Part shown: positions 1 to 8,959 of the stretch, in pieces
Numbering within the stretch: position 1 is the stretch's first letter
Layout of the letters: the number at the start of each line of letters is the position of its first letter
From: Leptolyngbya sp. NIES-3755
Lineage (GTDB): Bacteria > Cyanobacteriota > Cyanobacteriia > Leptolyngbyales > Leptolyngbyaceae
DNA: 64,000 bases
Reading direction: 5' to 3'
NCBI GenBank assembly: GCA_001548435.1
Contig: AP017308.1
Location: 3,419,030-3,483,029, forward strand
Translations under genes and position numbers: made by a program
The notes under the pieces: generated by a model
What the model saw: only the letters and a program-made list of their open reading frames with translations
Told to the model about the DNA's origin: nothing
Database searches by the model: none

Positions 1-1
1 A

Positions 2-955
2 CTCAAAATCGTTCAAGAAATGGTGAAGCGTCCTTTCGGTCTCATTCTCGTTACAGGTCCGACTGGTTCAGGTAAAACGACCACACTTTATTCTGCACTG
101 GCTGAACGGAACGATCCTGGAGTCAATATCAGCACAGCGGAAGACCCGATCGAGTATTCACTCCCTGGGATTACCCAAGTCCAGGTAATCCGCGAAAAAG
201 GAATGGACTTTGCCGCAATTCTGAGAGCGTTCCTCCGTCAAGATCCTGACGTAATTCTGGTGGGTGAGACACGAGATAAAGAAACGGCGAAAACTGCGAT
301 CGAGGCAGCATTAACTGGTCACTTGGTTTTGACAACTTTGCACACGAATGATGCGGCGGGAGCGATCGCTCGACTCGATGAAATGGGCGTTGAACCCTTC
401 ATGGTTTCAGGTGCTTTACTCGGTGTCGTCGCTCAGCGTCTTGTCCGAAAAGTCTGTGACGAGTGCCGAATTCCTTACACTCCAAGCCCTGCTGAACTTT
501 CCCGCTTCGGTTTGACGGGTTCCGGTGATGCTCAATTAACGCTCTACAAGGCGAACACCCTTACCGGGCACGAAATTCAAGAGGCACGGGAACGAAACCA
601 ACTTTGCCAGAAGTGTAATGGCGTTGGCTATAAAGGGCGACTGGGCGTTTACGAAGTCATGCGAGTAACGGAATCACTCCAAACGCTGATTACCGAAGGC
701 GCACCGACCGAGCGAATCAAAGAAGTCGCGGTTGAAGAAGGAATGCAAACGCTCCTTGCTTACAGCTTGGATCTCGTGCGCCAAGGACTTTGCACCTTGG
801 AAGAAATCGAGCGTGTTACCTTCACCGATACCGGACTTGAAGCAGAACTCAAAGCAAAACGAAAAAGTTCGCTCACCTGTCGGACTTGTGGCGCGGAAAT
901 GCAGCAAGACTGGCTCGATTGCCACTACTGCACCACGCCCCGTTTCCAAGATTAG
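2..955 (+). CDS. pilB: Type IV pilus extension ATPase PilB, C-terminal part
   Basis: PilB is the hexameric ATPase that powers type IV pilus extension on the cytoplasmic face of the inner membrane. The frame is open from the first bases, so the N-terminal domain and start are outside the window. Visible motifs are Walker A GPTGSGKTTT, the Asp box STAEDPIEY, Walker B ILVGETRD and the His box LTTLHTNDA. The cysteine pairs VCDEC and LCQKC make the zinc motif typical of PilB/GspE and absent from PilT. A further pair of CxxC motifs (CRTCG, CHYCT) forms a short zinc-ribbon-like tail. pilT follows after 73 bp and then pilC, the usual motor operon. Confidence 0.95.
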   Translation, partial: LKIVQEMVKRPFGLILVTGPTGSGKTTTLYSALAERNDPGVNISTAEDPIEYSLPGITQVQVIREKGMDFAAILRAFLRQDPDVILVGETRDKETAKTAIEAALTGHLVLTTLHTNDAAGAIARLDEMGVEPFMVSGALLGVVAQRLVRKVCDECRIPYTPSPAELSRFGLTGSGDAQLTLYKANTLTGHEIQEARERNQLCQKCNGVGYKGRLGVYEVMRVTESLQTLITEGAPTERIKEVAVEEGMQTLLAYSLDLVRQGLCTLEEIERVTFTDTGLEAELKAKRKSSLTCRTCGAEMQQDWLDCHYCTTPRFQD

Positions 956-1028
956 TTTTTCTTGCTCAAGGGCAGACTAATTTTCAGCTTTCCAATCCTT
1001 TTCATCTCAGCAATCAGGAGCAGATCTT

Positions 1029-2141
1029 ATGGAAATGATGATCGAAGATTTAATGGAACAACTGATCGAAATGGGCGGCTCAGACTTGCACCTGACTGCT
1101 GGATTGCCACCTTATTTCCGAATCAGTGGACATCTTCAGCCAATCAGCGATCAAGTCCTCAGCTCAGAAGAATGTCAGCGTTTGATCTTCAGTATGCTGA
1201 ATAACACTCAGCGAAAAACCTTAGAGCAAAACTGGGAGCTTGACTGCTCTTACGGTGTTCGCGGTCTGGCGCGATTCCGGGTGAACGTTTACAAGGACCG
1301 TGGAACATACGCGGCTTGTTTACGGGCACTCAGTTCCAAAATTCCGAACTTTGAGAAGCTGAATCTTCCTGATGTGGTACGAGAAATGTCAGAAAAACCG
1401 AGAGGTTTGATTCTCGTCACAGGTCCGACTGGATCAGGAAAAACGACCACACTGGCGGCAATGATCGATTTGATTAACCGCACTCGTGCTGAGCATATTT
1501 TGACGATCGAAGACCCGATCGAGTTCGTCTATGAACCCATCAAGAGCCTCGTTCACCAACGCCAACTCGGTGAAGACACGAAGAGTTTTGCCAACGCGCT
1601 AAAAGCTGCTCTCCGTGAAGATCCAGACATTATCTTGGTTGGGGAAATGCGGGACTTAGAAACGATTTCACTCGCAATCTCTGCGGCTGAAACAGGTCAC
1701 TTAGTCTTTGGAACCCTACACACCAGTTCCGCTGCTCAAACCGTTGACCGGATGATCGATGTCTTTCCGTCCGAGCGCCAAACCCAAGTCCGAGTTCAGC
1801 TTTCAAACTCGCTCGTCGCAGTATTCAGCCAAACTCTGGTTCCTAAGAAGAATCCGAAACCTGGTGAATACGGACGAGTGATGGCGCAAGAAATCATGAT
1901 CGTGACTCCAGCGATCGCGAATCTAATCCGCGAAGGAAAGACCGCCCAAATCTACTCCGCGATTCAAACAGGCGGAAAACTCGGAATGCAAACGCTTGAG
2001 AAAGTCCTTGCAGATCAATACAAAGCAGGACTGATCACCTTTGAAGCGGCTGCCTCCAAAACCTCTCGCCCGGATGAACTCCAGCGCTTAATCGGTGGAA
2101 CTCCCAATGGAGCCGCCGCTGGTGCAGCCATGAAGCGCTAA
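1029..2141 (+). CDS. pilT: Type IV pilus retraction ATPase PilT
   Basis: PilT is the cytoplasmic hexameric ATPase that drives pilus retraction, twitching or phototactic motility and DNA uptake. The 370-aa length fits the family. The N-terminal PAS-like domain carries the GGSDLHLTAG signature (about residues 13-22). The RecA-like core shows Walker A GPTGSGKTTT, Asp box LTIEDPIEF, Walker B ILVGEMRD and His box VFGTLHTSSA. The cysteine zinc motif of PilB is absent, which supports PilT over a second PilB. The start ATG lies just after CAGGAGCAGATCTT, a reasonable ribosome site. It sits between pilB and pilC on the same strand. Confidence 0.95.
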   Translation: MEMMIEDLMEQLIEMGGSDLHLTAGLPPYFRISGHLQPISDQVLSSEECQRLIFSMLNNTQRKTLEQNWELDCSYGVRGLARFRVNVYKDRGTYAACLRALSSKIPNFEKLNLPDVVREMSEKPRGLILVTGPTGSGKTTTLAAMIDLINRTRAEHILTIEDPIEFVYEPIKSLVHQRQLGEDTKSFANALKAALREDPDIILVGEMRDLETISLAISAAETGHLVFGTLHTSSAAQTVDRMIDVFPSERQTQVRVQLSNSLVAVFSQTLVPKKNPKPGEYGRVMAQEIMIVTPAIANLIREGKTAQIYSAIQTGGKLGMQTLEKVLADQYKAGLITFEAAASKTSRPDELQRLIGGTPNGAAAGAAMKR

Positions 2142-2187
2142 TTCGTTCCGATCGCATCCAAGTTCTCATTACCCCTACTGAATCGTT

Positions 2188-3411
2188 ATGCCAATCTACG
2201 TTGCCCGCGTCCGAGACGCTAAAGGAAACGCCAAAAAAGAGAAAATCACTGCGGACTCTCTCAGTGATGCACGATCGGCGTTGCGCGAACAAGGCTTGTT
2301 TGTACAAGAACTAAAAGAGAATGAAAGCTTCGACATCAATTCGAGCTTTGCAAAATTCCAAACCTCAATGGTTGCTGTCACCGTCAAAGATAGAGCTGTT
2401 TTCTCTCGTCAATTTGCAGCACTTGTAAATGCGGGTGTCGCACTGGTTCGAGGTCTCGGTGTCTTGGCAGAACAATGTACGAATCCCAAGTTGAAAAAAG
2501 CGCTACTGGAAATTAGTGCCGATGTCCAGCAGGGGGTTAACTTATCGGATGCGATGCGAAAACACCCTCAGTGTTTTGATGGCTTGTACGTCAGTATGGT
2601 GCAGGCTGGAGAAACAGGCGGGGTGCTGGATGAGGTTCTGAACCGTCTCGCGAAGCTGCTTGAAGATGTTGCCCGTTTGCAGAACCAGATTAAGTCAGCC
2701 ATGAGTTATCCGGTTGTCGTCGGCGTTCTTGCAACAGCAATCTTTTTGGGGATGACGATCTTTCTGATTCCAATCTTTGCTGGAATCTTTAAGCAACTTG
2801 GGGGCGATTTGCCTGCTTTCACCCAGTTCATGCTAGATATCAGTGCGTTTCTTACAAGTCCCGCAGCGTTCAGTTTGTTCATCATCATTCCGCTGATCAT
2901 CTTTGCTTACAAGCAGTACTACAAAACCCGTGTTGGTCGGGAAACGATGGATCGCTTTTTCCTCAAAATGCCGTTGTTCGGTGATTTGATCCAAAAAACT
3001 GCAACTGCAAGATTTTGTCGGACTTTCGGAGCGTTGACCCGATCGGGGGTTCCAATTCTGACTTGCTTAGAGATTGTGCGTGATACATCAGGAAATCAGA
3101 TTGTTGCGAATGCGATCGACGAAGCCCGCAAAGAAATTCAAACAGGCGGGATGATCAGCATCGCCCTGCAAAAAGAACAAGTTTTTCCAGCGATGGCAAT
3201 TCAAATGATTAGCATCGGTGAGGAAACTGGGGAAATCGATAAGATGCTGATGAAAGTGGCTGACTTTTACGAGGACGAAGTAGAACAAGCTGTGAAAGCG
3301 TTAACGAGCATCATGGAACCGATCATGATCCTATTTCTGGGTGGCATGGTCGGAAGTATTCTGGTTGCGATGTACTTACCGATGTTCGCCATCTTCGACA
3401 AGCTCGGTTAA
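2188..3411 (+). CDS. pilC: Type IV pilus inner-membrane platform protein PilC
   Basis: PilC is the polytopic inner-membrane platform that couples PilB and PilT to pilin assembly. The 407-aa protein has the GspF/PilC layout: two homologous cytoplasmic helical domains (around residues 65-190 and 270-390), each followed by membrane segments, including VVGVLATAIFLGMTIFLI, a hydrophobic stretch near residue 225, and the C-terminal IMILFLGGMVGSILVAMYLP. The signature GETGGVLDEVL and its second-repeat equivalent GEETGEIDKML are present. It starts 46 bp after pilT and completes the pilB-pilT-pilC operon. Confidence 0.94.
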   Translation: MPIYVARVRDAKGNAKKEKITADSLSDARSALREQGLFVQELKENESFDINSSFAKFQTSMVAVTVKDRAVFSRQFAALVNAGVALVRGLGVLAEQCTNPKLKKALLEISADVQQGVNLSDAMRKHPQCFDGLYVSMVQAGETGGVLDEVLNRLAKLLEDVARLQNQIKSAMSYPVVVGVLATAIFLGMTIFLIPIFAGIFKQLGGDLPAFTQFMLDISAFLTSPAAFSLFIIIPLIIFAYKQYYKTRVGRETMDRFFLKMPLFGDLIQKTATARFCRTFGALTRSGVPILTCLEIVRDTSGNQIVANAIDEARKEIQTGGMISIALQKEQVFPAMAIQMISIGEETGEIDKMLMKVADFYEDEVEQAVKALTSIMEPIMILFLGGMVGSILVAMYLPMFAIFDKLG

Positions 3412-3500
3412 GTCGTCTGAAACGGAATTTTTGTTGATTTGGGTCAGATGGATAGGGCTTTTACTCCCTGACATCTGACCTTTACCATTCATGAACTGTT

Positions 3501-4079
3501 ATGGAAATTTCTACTCAAAAAATTCAGTACGAGGAACTACTCGCAACCTATAGTCATTCGATCGAAGCGATCGAGCTTTTGAAGTGTCATCGCGTCTACC
3601 TCGAACTGATTCCGAGTATGCGGCGCGTTGAAGAGAGCATTATTACGATCGCATTACCGATCGTGCGAATTCGTCACACTACACCAACTGCAAATGTAAC
3701 CAGTGTCACGGTGCTTGAACCTCAACTTCTTCCCTGTGAACTGGCAATTTTGATGTGTGATCCAGAGTGGAAAATTAAGACAGGCAAAGAAATTTTTGTA
3801 TTTATTCATCGACCGAACGAGGATTTTTCAGAATTGCTCGGTCGATGGCGGCGGACACAATTGATGCTCGGTAAAGATTACGAATGGGTAATGCCGTCTC
3901 GATATCAGCACTTTCTGAACGATGGAGCCGATAAGATTTATCCGCTTTTTGTGGTGTTTGAAGATACTCCTGAGCGGATTAAGCGAGGATTGAGTGGGGC
4001 ACATCTTCCATTTGCGATTCAGGGCAAAACTGAGATGTTGGAAGAAGAAACGATTCAATCAGACCAAATCGAAGAATAA
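3501..4079 (+). CDS. Conserved-looking hypothetical protein, function unknown
   Basis: I do not recognise this 192-aa protein. It has no signal peptide and no obvious membrane segment. It is mixed in composition, with an acidic C-terminus (EMLEEETIQSDQIEE). It starts 89 bp after pilC on the same strand, so it may be read through from the pilus operon, but nothing in it ties it to pili. The strong inverted repeat at 4081-4115 follows the stop directly, so the transcript probably ends there. Codon use resembles that of the neighbours. Confidence 0.75.
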   Translation: MEISTQKIQYEELLATYSHSIEAIELLKCHRVYLELIPSMRRVEESIITIALPIVRIRHTTPTANVTSVTVLEPQLLPCELAILMCDPEWKIKTGKEIFVFIHRPNEDFSELLGRWRRTQLMLGKDYEWVMPSRYQHFLNDGADKIYPLFVVFEDTPERIKRGLSGAHLPFAIQGKTEMLEEETIQSDQIEE

Positions 4080-4080
4080 A

Positions 4081-4115
4081 TGAAAGGCTCCAAGCATGTT
4101 ACCTGGAGCCTTTCA
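4081..4115. terminator. Bidirectional intrinsic terminator
   Basis: A perfect 12-bp inverted repeat (TGAAAGGCTCCA at 4081-4092 and its complement at 4104-4115) encloses an 11-nt loop. It fills the gap between two convergent genes and probably terminates both transcripts. Neither side has a long T tract. Confidence 0.75.
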
Positions 4116-4116
4116 C

Positions 4117-4575
4117 TTAACTTTGGTTGCGCTTTGCTTTTTCCTTACGCTTGCGTCGATTTACGGTAACCATTGCGTGATCGACCGGAAAACCAGCAAC
4201 CGGAATGACTTGATACTTTCGGTCGTCCTCTAGTTGCTTTAACTCGGCGTAGTTTACCCAATGAATACAATCGACGGGGCAGGTGTCGATCGCTTCTTGA
4301 ATCAGTTCTTCAGAGTCGCCATCCTGCCGAATGACTCTTGATCGACCGTAATCTGGCTCGATGTAAAACGTATTTCGCGCCACATGAGCGCAGTGTTTAC
4401 AGCCGATGCAAGTAATTTCATCTACGTAAACGCCACGCTGTCGAAACACTCCTCCCAACTCAGGTTCAAGACCCGATCGCCCTTCAGTTTCACGTAGAAA
4501 CCCGCCCAATTCAGGCTCTAGACCAGAGCGTTCCGAGGAGGAATCACCGTCGGACAGTTGAAAGGAGTCAGACAT
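4117..4575 (-). CDS. Ferredoxin-family protein with one [4Fe-4S] motif
   Basis: A 152-aa cyanobacterial ferredoxin. The cluster ligands are visible as CIGCKHC (about residues 56-62) and a distal CPVDC (about residues 99-103), the pattern of a single [4Fe-4S]-type fold. The N-terminal 45 residues carry a tandem duplication of the segment RSGLEPELGG before the ferredoxin fold. The C-terminus is strongly basic (NRRKRKEKAKRNQ). The start overlaps the stop of the Ycf35 gene by one base, so the two are probably translated from one message. An electron-carrier role is inferred from the fold; the redox partner is unknown. Confidence 0.85.
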   Translation of the reverse strand: MSDSFQLSDGDSSSERSGLEPELGGFLRETEGRSGLEPELGGVFRQRGVYVDEITCIGCKHCAHVARNTFYIEPDYGRSRVIRQDGDSEELIQEAIDTCPVDCIHWVNYAELKQLEDDRKYQVIPVAGFPVDHAMVTVNRRKRKEKAKRNQS

Positions 4576-4961
4576 TATGCACTCCAGCGTTGTAGGACCA
4601 GGCGAATGGAACCATCTTCATTCTTTTGTTGCTCAGACACTTGGAAGCCTTTTTGAGTGCTTTCATTCACGATCGTGTGATACGCGTAACGTTGAGTGAC
4701 CTTACTCAAAAAGCGATCGACCGAGTTGTCAAGATTCCAGAATTGCAGGTCAGCCACCAATTCATACTCGTGACCGTTCCAAGCAAAACCCACATCGTAG
4801 CCATTATTTTGTTCGATCACGACTTCCGCAGCTTGAGTTTGCCCGCGATAGCCTCGGACAGTACGCGGACCCGATTTCCAGTCCATTCCTAGGTCAGACA
4901 ACGCAGACTGCAAGGAAGTAAGATTACGAATTTGAGTTTTGATTTGGCTAAAGTGTGACAT
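4575..4961 (-). CDS. ycf35: DUF1257 / Ycf35 family protein
   Basis: A 128-aa protein matching the Ycf35/DUF1257 family, which is found in cyanobacteria and some plastid genomes. The conserved start MSHFSQIKTQI and the segment RYAYHTIVNESTQKGF are recognisable. The function is not established. It is the middle gene of a DUF2997-Ycf35-ferredoxin group, an arrangement common in cyanobacteria that suggests a shared role. No membrane or signal segments are seen. Confidence 0.85.
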   Translation of the reverse strand: MSHFSQIKTQIRNLTSLQSALSDLGMDWKSGPRTVRGYRGQTQAAEVVIEQNNGYDVGFAWNGHEYELVADLQFWNLDNSVDRFLSKVTQRYAYHTIVNESTQKGFQVSEQQKNEDGSIRLVLQRWSA

Positions 4962-5003
4962 GGCAAATAGTTACGAATCAAATAGTAAGGGGTGTAAGCA
5001 AAC

Positions 5004-5213
5004 CTACCAATCGCTATACGTCGCTTGGGTTTTTACAGTCTCAGACTGTTGAACGGCTTGGGCAAAGTATTCAGAGGTTTGCTCTTGGGTGATGACTCGA
5101 CCCAGTTGAGCCTCGATCGCGGCAGTGACTTCCTCGCAGGATTTTCCAACGATTCCAGTTACTTTTTCTTGCACTCGACCGTCTGGATAAATGATGAACT
5201 CTAAGGTCTCCAT
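5004..5213 (-). CDS. DUF2997 family small protein
   Basis: A 69-aa cytoplasmic protein of the DUF2997 family, which commonly sits next to ycf35. The first half (METLEFIIYPDGRVQEKV) is the family signature: a short beta-hairpin segment followed by a helix containing CEEVTAAIEAQLG. Function is unknown. It is the first gene of the leftward group, so its promoter should lie in 5214-5300. Confidence 0.8.
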   Translation of the reverse strand: METLEFIIYPDGRVQEKVTGIVGKSCEEVTAAIEAQLGRVITQEQTSEYFAQAVQQSETVKTQATYSDW

Positions 5214-5699
5214 TCGCTTTGCCCAAGGTAAAAGTTGTCTTGTAAAACAGCAGCTTGACTAGAGATAAATCTCAATTGAGACAATCGAAATTCATCTATT
5301 TTTAAGAACTTAGCTATTTCACTTTAAAACGTTACAGAACTTCGCAGCTAATAGAAGTGGTTTCTGATTAACTGTCAGTTTCGCTTAACTTCAGAATAGA
5401 GTCAAGATGAAAATCGATTGAAACGCTTTACATAACTATGTATTTGTTAAGCCTTTCATTCTTCTATCGATGGGGTGATCCCCATTTGATCCAGTCAATT
5501 TCCATATCGTCGTAATGTAGCAATAGTTCTATGTAATAATACTAATTCTTCAAACGTGCTTAATCTGTGATTCAACCAGATTTTCTGGGCAATTTTGGCG
5601 AGTGAGGGGTCTTGCCCCATAGGAGGCTACATAGAAGGTGAGTAAAAATGGCTACAGTGAGTCATCTTTTGTTCTACCGCTAGGACGCTGCAATCCATC
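5214..5699. other. Intergenic region between divergent genes
   Basis: This 486-bp A/T-rich gap separates the leftward DUF2997 group from the rightward kinase and should hold both promoters. Visible elements are a short hairpin TGGGGTGATCCCCA at 5471-5484 and a second GGGG/CCCC hairpin near 5607-5619. After these, an ATG at about 5648 opens an 11-codon frame, a possible leader peptide. I see no convincing gene here. Confidence 0.5.
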
Positions 5700-7553
5700 A
5701 TGGTGTCTTCTATCTCGTCAGGAACGCTACTACGGCAACGGTATCTCATCAAGCAAGTTCTCGGTCAGGGAGGATTTGGACGAACTTATCTTGCGATCGA
5801 TCAAGAACGCTTTAACGAACTCTGCGTTATTAAGGAGTTTACTGTTCCGTATCAGGATGATGGTTTGGTAGAAAAAGCCAAAACGCTCTTTCAGCGAGAG
5901 GCGAGTACGCTGTATCAGATTCAACACCCGCAGATTCCGCGATTCTGGGCAGCATTTGAGAGCGATCAGCGCTTGTTTCTGGTTCAGGACTTTGTACAAG
6001 GGCGGACTTATCGAAATCTCTTGCAAACTCGTCGGCAGCAAGGAGAAGCGTTTTCAGAGGCAGAAATTCTTCATTTGTTGAATCATTTGTTGCCAGTTTT
6101 GACTTATTTACACGATCGAGATATTGTTCATCGGGATATCTCACCTGAAAACATTATTCTCAGAACACGAGAATCTCGTGAGATGGTGATTCCAGCAGAG
6201 GTTACACCGACTACAAATCAAGGATTGCCTGTTCTAATCGATTTTGGAGCCGTGAAGGAAGCGGCAAGTCATTGGCCTATTATTTCAACGATTACACGAG
6301 TGGGCAAGGTGGGATATGCTCCACCTGAACAATTGCAAACCGGGAATGTCTCACCTCATAGCGATTTGTATGCTCTGGGTGCAACATGTTTAGTGCTGCT
6401 TACAGGACGAGAACCACAATCTTTGTTAGACAGTCAAACTTTAGCTTGGCAGTGGCAGCCCTACGCGCAAATTAGTGAAGGGTTAGCGACTGTTCTTCAG
6501 AAAATGTTGGCACTGCATCCGAACGATCGCTATCAATCCGCACGAGAAGCCTGGGCAGATCTACAGCCTTTGATGGAAGGGTCCGTTAAAAGCACGTTGC
6601 TGAATCCAATGGTGCAGCCTCCCGTACCGATCGATCGAGATATTGCACCTGCGGCACGAGATGTCAGTCTCAAACGAACTGCCGCAACGATTAGAACACA
6701 GCTATTTATGACTAGCAATTCTGAAAATAGCGCTTCGGATACGCCAAAATCTGGTCTTTCTAGAAGTTCTGCAAAAAGAGCAGCAACCCTGAGTCAGTGG
6801 GCTGTCCCTGCTGCGATCGCGACCAGTCTACTGGTTTCTAGCGGAATTGGCTTGCACTTGTTTCGGATGACTGAGCCACTCCCTAGCACACAGCAAATTA
6901 GAGCGGATGCACCGTTTCGGAACACTGGAGATACCAGCGACGGTAAACCGAAACAAATTGTTTTTCAGCCAGGAGAAATTTCAGCGGTCGTGCCAGGAAA
7001 TTTAGTGGAACGGAATTCTCACATCTATACGGTTGAAGCCGCCCAAGGGCAGATCATGATTGTGACACTTGAGGGCACAGGTGTTCGTATGAATCTGCTT
7101 CAGAAGAACGGACAAGCGATCGACAATTCATCGCATCAAACTCGAAGTTGGACGAGTCAACTGTCGAAAACGGATCAGTACCGAATCGAAGTGACAGGAA
7201 CGGGAGCTTATTCTCTAGATGTGACAATCACTCCTGTTTCTCAATTTATCAACTCCAATGTTCAACATGTTCGATTCTCTCGTGGTCAGAATCAAACGAC
7301 CGTCACTGGAGAAGCCCAACCCAAAAAGACTCGGCGGTATTTACTGAAAGCTTCAGCAGGTCAGGTTATGGGAGTTCGAGCGCTCAAGGGTGATGTTGCA
7401 CTTGTGGTGTTGGCTCCGAATGGGCAACGGATTGGGGGTAGCTCAGCAGAATCACGAAACTGGAAGAATCGACTGCCGATGGATGGAGAGTACACGATCG
7501 AAGTTTCCTCAAAACAGAGACAGGATTTTGCTCTGGGCTTCGAGATTTATTAA
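5700..7553 (+). CDS. Membrane-anchored Ser/Thr protein kinase
   Basis: A 617-aa eukaryotic-type (Hanks) kinase. The glycine loop GQGGFGRTY, the lysine in CVIKEF, the catalytic loop HRDISPEN and the metal-binding DFG (LIDFGAVKE) are all present, so it should be active. A linker of about 90 residues leads to one membrane helix (AAIATSLLVSSGIGLHLF, about residue 370). The remaining 220 residues contain two similar beta-rich repeats (IYTVEAAQGQIMIVTLEG and YLLKASAGQVMGVRALKG), like a pre-peptidase C-terminal fold, probably periplasmic and sensory. The signal and the substrates are unknown. Confidence 0.9.
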   Translation: MVSSISSGTLLRQRYLIKQVLGQGGFGRTYLAIDQERFNELCVIKEFTVPYQDDGLVEKAKTLFQREASTLYQIQHPQIPRFWAAFESDQRLFLVQDFVQGRTYRNLLQTRRQQGEAFSEAEILHLLNHLLPVLTYLHDRDIVHRDISPENIILRTRESREMVIPAEVTPTTNQGLPVLIDFGAVKEAASHWPIISTITRVGKVGYAPPEQLQTGNVSPHSDLYALGATCLVLLTGREPQSLLDSQTLAWQWQPYAQISEGLATVLQKMLALHPNDRYQSAREAWADLQPLMEGSVKSTLLNPMVQPPVPIDRDIAPAARDVSLKRTAATIRTQLFMTSNSENSASDTPKSGLSRSSAKRAATLSQWAVPAAIATSLLVSSGIGLHLFRMTEPLPSTQQIRADAPFRNTGDTSDGKPKQIVFQPGEISAVVPGNLVERNSHIYTVEAAQGQIMIVTLEGTGVRMNLLQKNGQAIDNSSHQTRSWTSQLSKTDQYRIEVTGTGAYSLDVTITPVSQFINSNVQHVRFSRGQNQTTVTGEAQPKKTRRYLLKASAGQVMGVRALKGDVALVVLAPNGQRIGGSSAESRNWKNRLPMDGEYTIEVSSKQRQDFALGFEIY

Positions 7554-7577
7554 GGGTTTGATTTACAGGTAACGAAG

Positions 7578-7605
7578 GGCGATCGCACTACACGATCGCC
7601 TTTTT
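7578..7605 (+). terminator. Intrinsic terminator after the kinase gene
   Basis: An 8-bp inverted repeat GGCGATCG / CGATCGCC, whose arms overlap HIP1-type sequence, is followed by TTTTT. It lies 24 bp after the kinase stop and just before the convergent DUF4335 gene ends. Confidence 0.7.
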
Positions 7606-7606
7606 C

Positions 7607-8947
7607 TTATTGCGCTTCGAGGAAGGTTTGAACCACCCCTTTTGGAGTGAGTCGTAATCGAATTACGGGTGTTCCGTTCCCTTTGATTGGAGTAACAAAT
7701 TCTTGTCCGGTGACGGGGAAAGAAGCATCGAGTAGGCGAATTGCTTCTTGACCGAGTGGTTCGATTCTATCGATCGTGCCATCAGGTTTGAGCGTTAGTC
7801 GATATTCGATGTCTTCAGTCATGCCTTGGGGCGGTTTCCAGTTTTTTTGGAAGTATGCTCTGACTTCAGCGACTTGAGGAATTGTTGTGCCTGCGGGAAC
7901 GGGTCGAGGTGCATTCGCTTGTAGACTCGCGGCTGCGGGAGAAACGCTACGGGCAACCTCAGTCTGACTCGCTGGAGGAGCCGGATCTGCATTGGGATTG
8001 GGGGAAGCTTTGGCAACTGAAGGCGCTTGAGAGGTTCTGGTTTGATCGGGAATGGCGGGGACGGGAACATCTCGAATCGGAATCTCAAGTTGGGGAGGAG
8101 GGCTAACAGGCGCTTCTTGAGCGACTTTGAGACGGGGGGTGTCGGGTTGAGTTGGAGTTGTTGAGATGCTGGGAGCGGGAGGAGTCGTCGTTGAGGGAAG
8201 TGTAGCTAAAGGAGGGGGAGCGGTTGGCAGAGTTGCGATCGTATTCGGTGCGGGCGTAGTATTCGGTAAAGGCTGCACTGGAAGTCGCTGATCGTTGCTG
8301 CTGGCTCCTTGACTGGTAGCGGTTTGAGTGGGAGCAGTTGGCTCGAAGACACGTGCGATCGAGGCGGTCACTCCTACAGCGACAATAGCGGCGGCTGCGA
8401 TCGTGCCCCAAGCGGGTGTCACGGTCTGCCAGCGAGGTTTTTCTAAGTTGGGAAGGGTGGTGACATCAGCGGAACATTCATCCAGTGCGGTCGCTAGATC
8501 TGCGAGTTGGACGGCACTGAGGGATAGAACCGAGCCAGATGAGTCGTTTGCAAGCGATCCAAGATGAAGTTCGTGAGAGATTAATCCTTTCGGTTTGAGA
8601 TGGATTCCAGCGGAATTTTGCTCGGCTTGAGTGAGGAAATCAGTTACAGGTTCTGCAACACCGATCGAGGATTGGGTGCTGAACCGACTCGATTGACTGA
8701 GGAAGTTTTGGACGTAGTGGCTGACCGCATCGGTAAGGGCTTGGAGTTGATTGCGATCTCCTCTGACGGTGATCCATTGATCTTCGCTGACTCGTGGATC
8801 GTCGAAGCTGAGTTTGAAACGGAGATTTTTGAGGACGGATTGCCCCATCCAGCGTGAGAGCGGCGAATCTTTTGCTGCAATCTCTAGGGTGCAGGTGGGC
8901 GGGGTGTAACGGCGGATGACAGAGGTAGGTGAGGACATGGGGTTCAA
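7607..8947 (-). CDS. DUF4335 domain protein with membrane helix and Pro-rich linker
   Basis: A 446-aa cyanobacterial protein. The N-terminal DUF4335 domain begins with the family signature SVIRRYTPPTCTLEI. One transmembrane helix follows (TIAAAAIVAVGVTASIARVF, about residues 182-201). Then comes a low-complexity Pro/Thr/Ala linker of about 140 residues and a C-terminal beta domain of about 95 residues (ITLKPDG-type repeat). The linker and C-terminal domain are probably periplasmic. A second Met three codons in (position 8938) could also be the start. It lies 12 bp downstream of the DUF3038 gene, its usual partner. Function is unknown. Confidence 0.8.
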   Translation of the reverse strand: MNPMSSPTSVIRRYTPPTCTLEIAAKDSPLSRWMGQSVLKNLRFKLSFDDPRVSEDQWITVRGDRNQLQALTDAVSHYVQNFLSQSSRFSTQSSIGVAEPVTDFLTQAEQNSAGIHLKPKGLISHELHLGSLANDSSGSVLSLSAVQLADLATALDECSADVTTLPNLEKPRWQTVTPAWGTIAAAAIVAVGVTASIARVFEPTAPTQTATSQGASSNDQRLPVQPLPNTTPAPNTIATLPTAPPPLATLPSTTTPPAPSISTTPTQPDTPRLKVAQEAPVSPPPQLEIPIRDVPVPAIPDQTRTSQAPSVAKASPNPNADPAPPASQTEVARSVSPAAASLQANAPRPVPAGTTIPQVAEVRAYFQKNWKPPQGMTEDIEYRLTLKPDGTIDRIEPLGQEAIRLLDASFPVTGQEFVTPIKGNGTPVIRLRLTPKGVVQTFLEAQ

Positions 8948-8959
8948 AGGTTGAGCGCG

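Noticed and set aside
4460..4545. Tandem duplication RSGLEPELGG in the ferredoxin N-terminus as a novel feature
   Set aside because: As far as I recall, related cyanobacterial ferredoxins carry a similar doubled segment, so it is described in the feature but not ranked as unusual.
5648..5683. An 11-codon leader peptide before the kinase
   Set aside because: No supporting regulatory structure (no attenuator, no codon bias); noted in the intergenic entry only.
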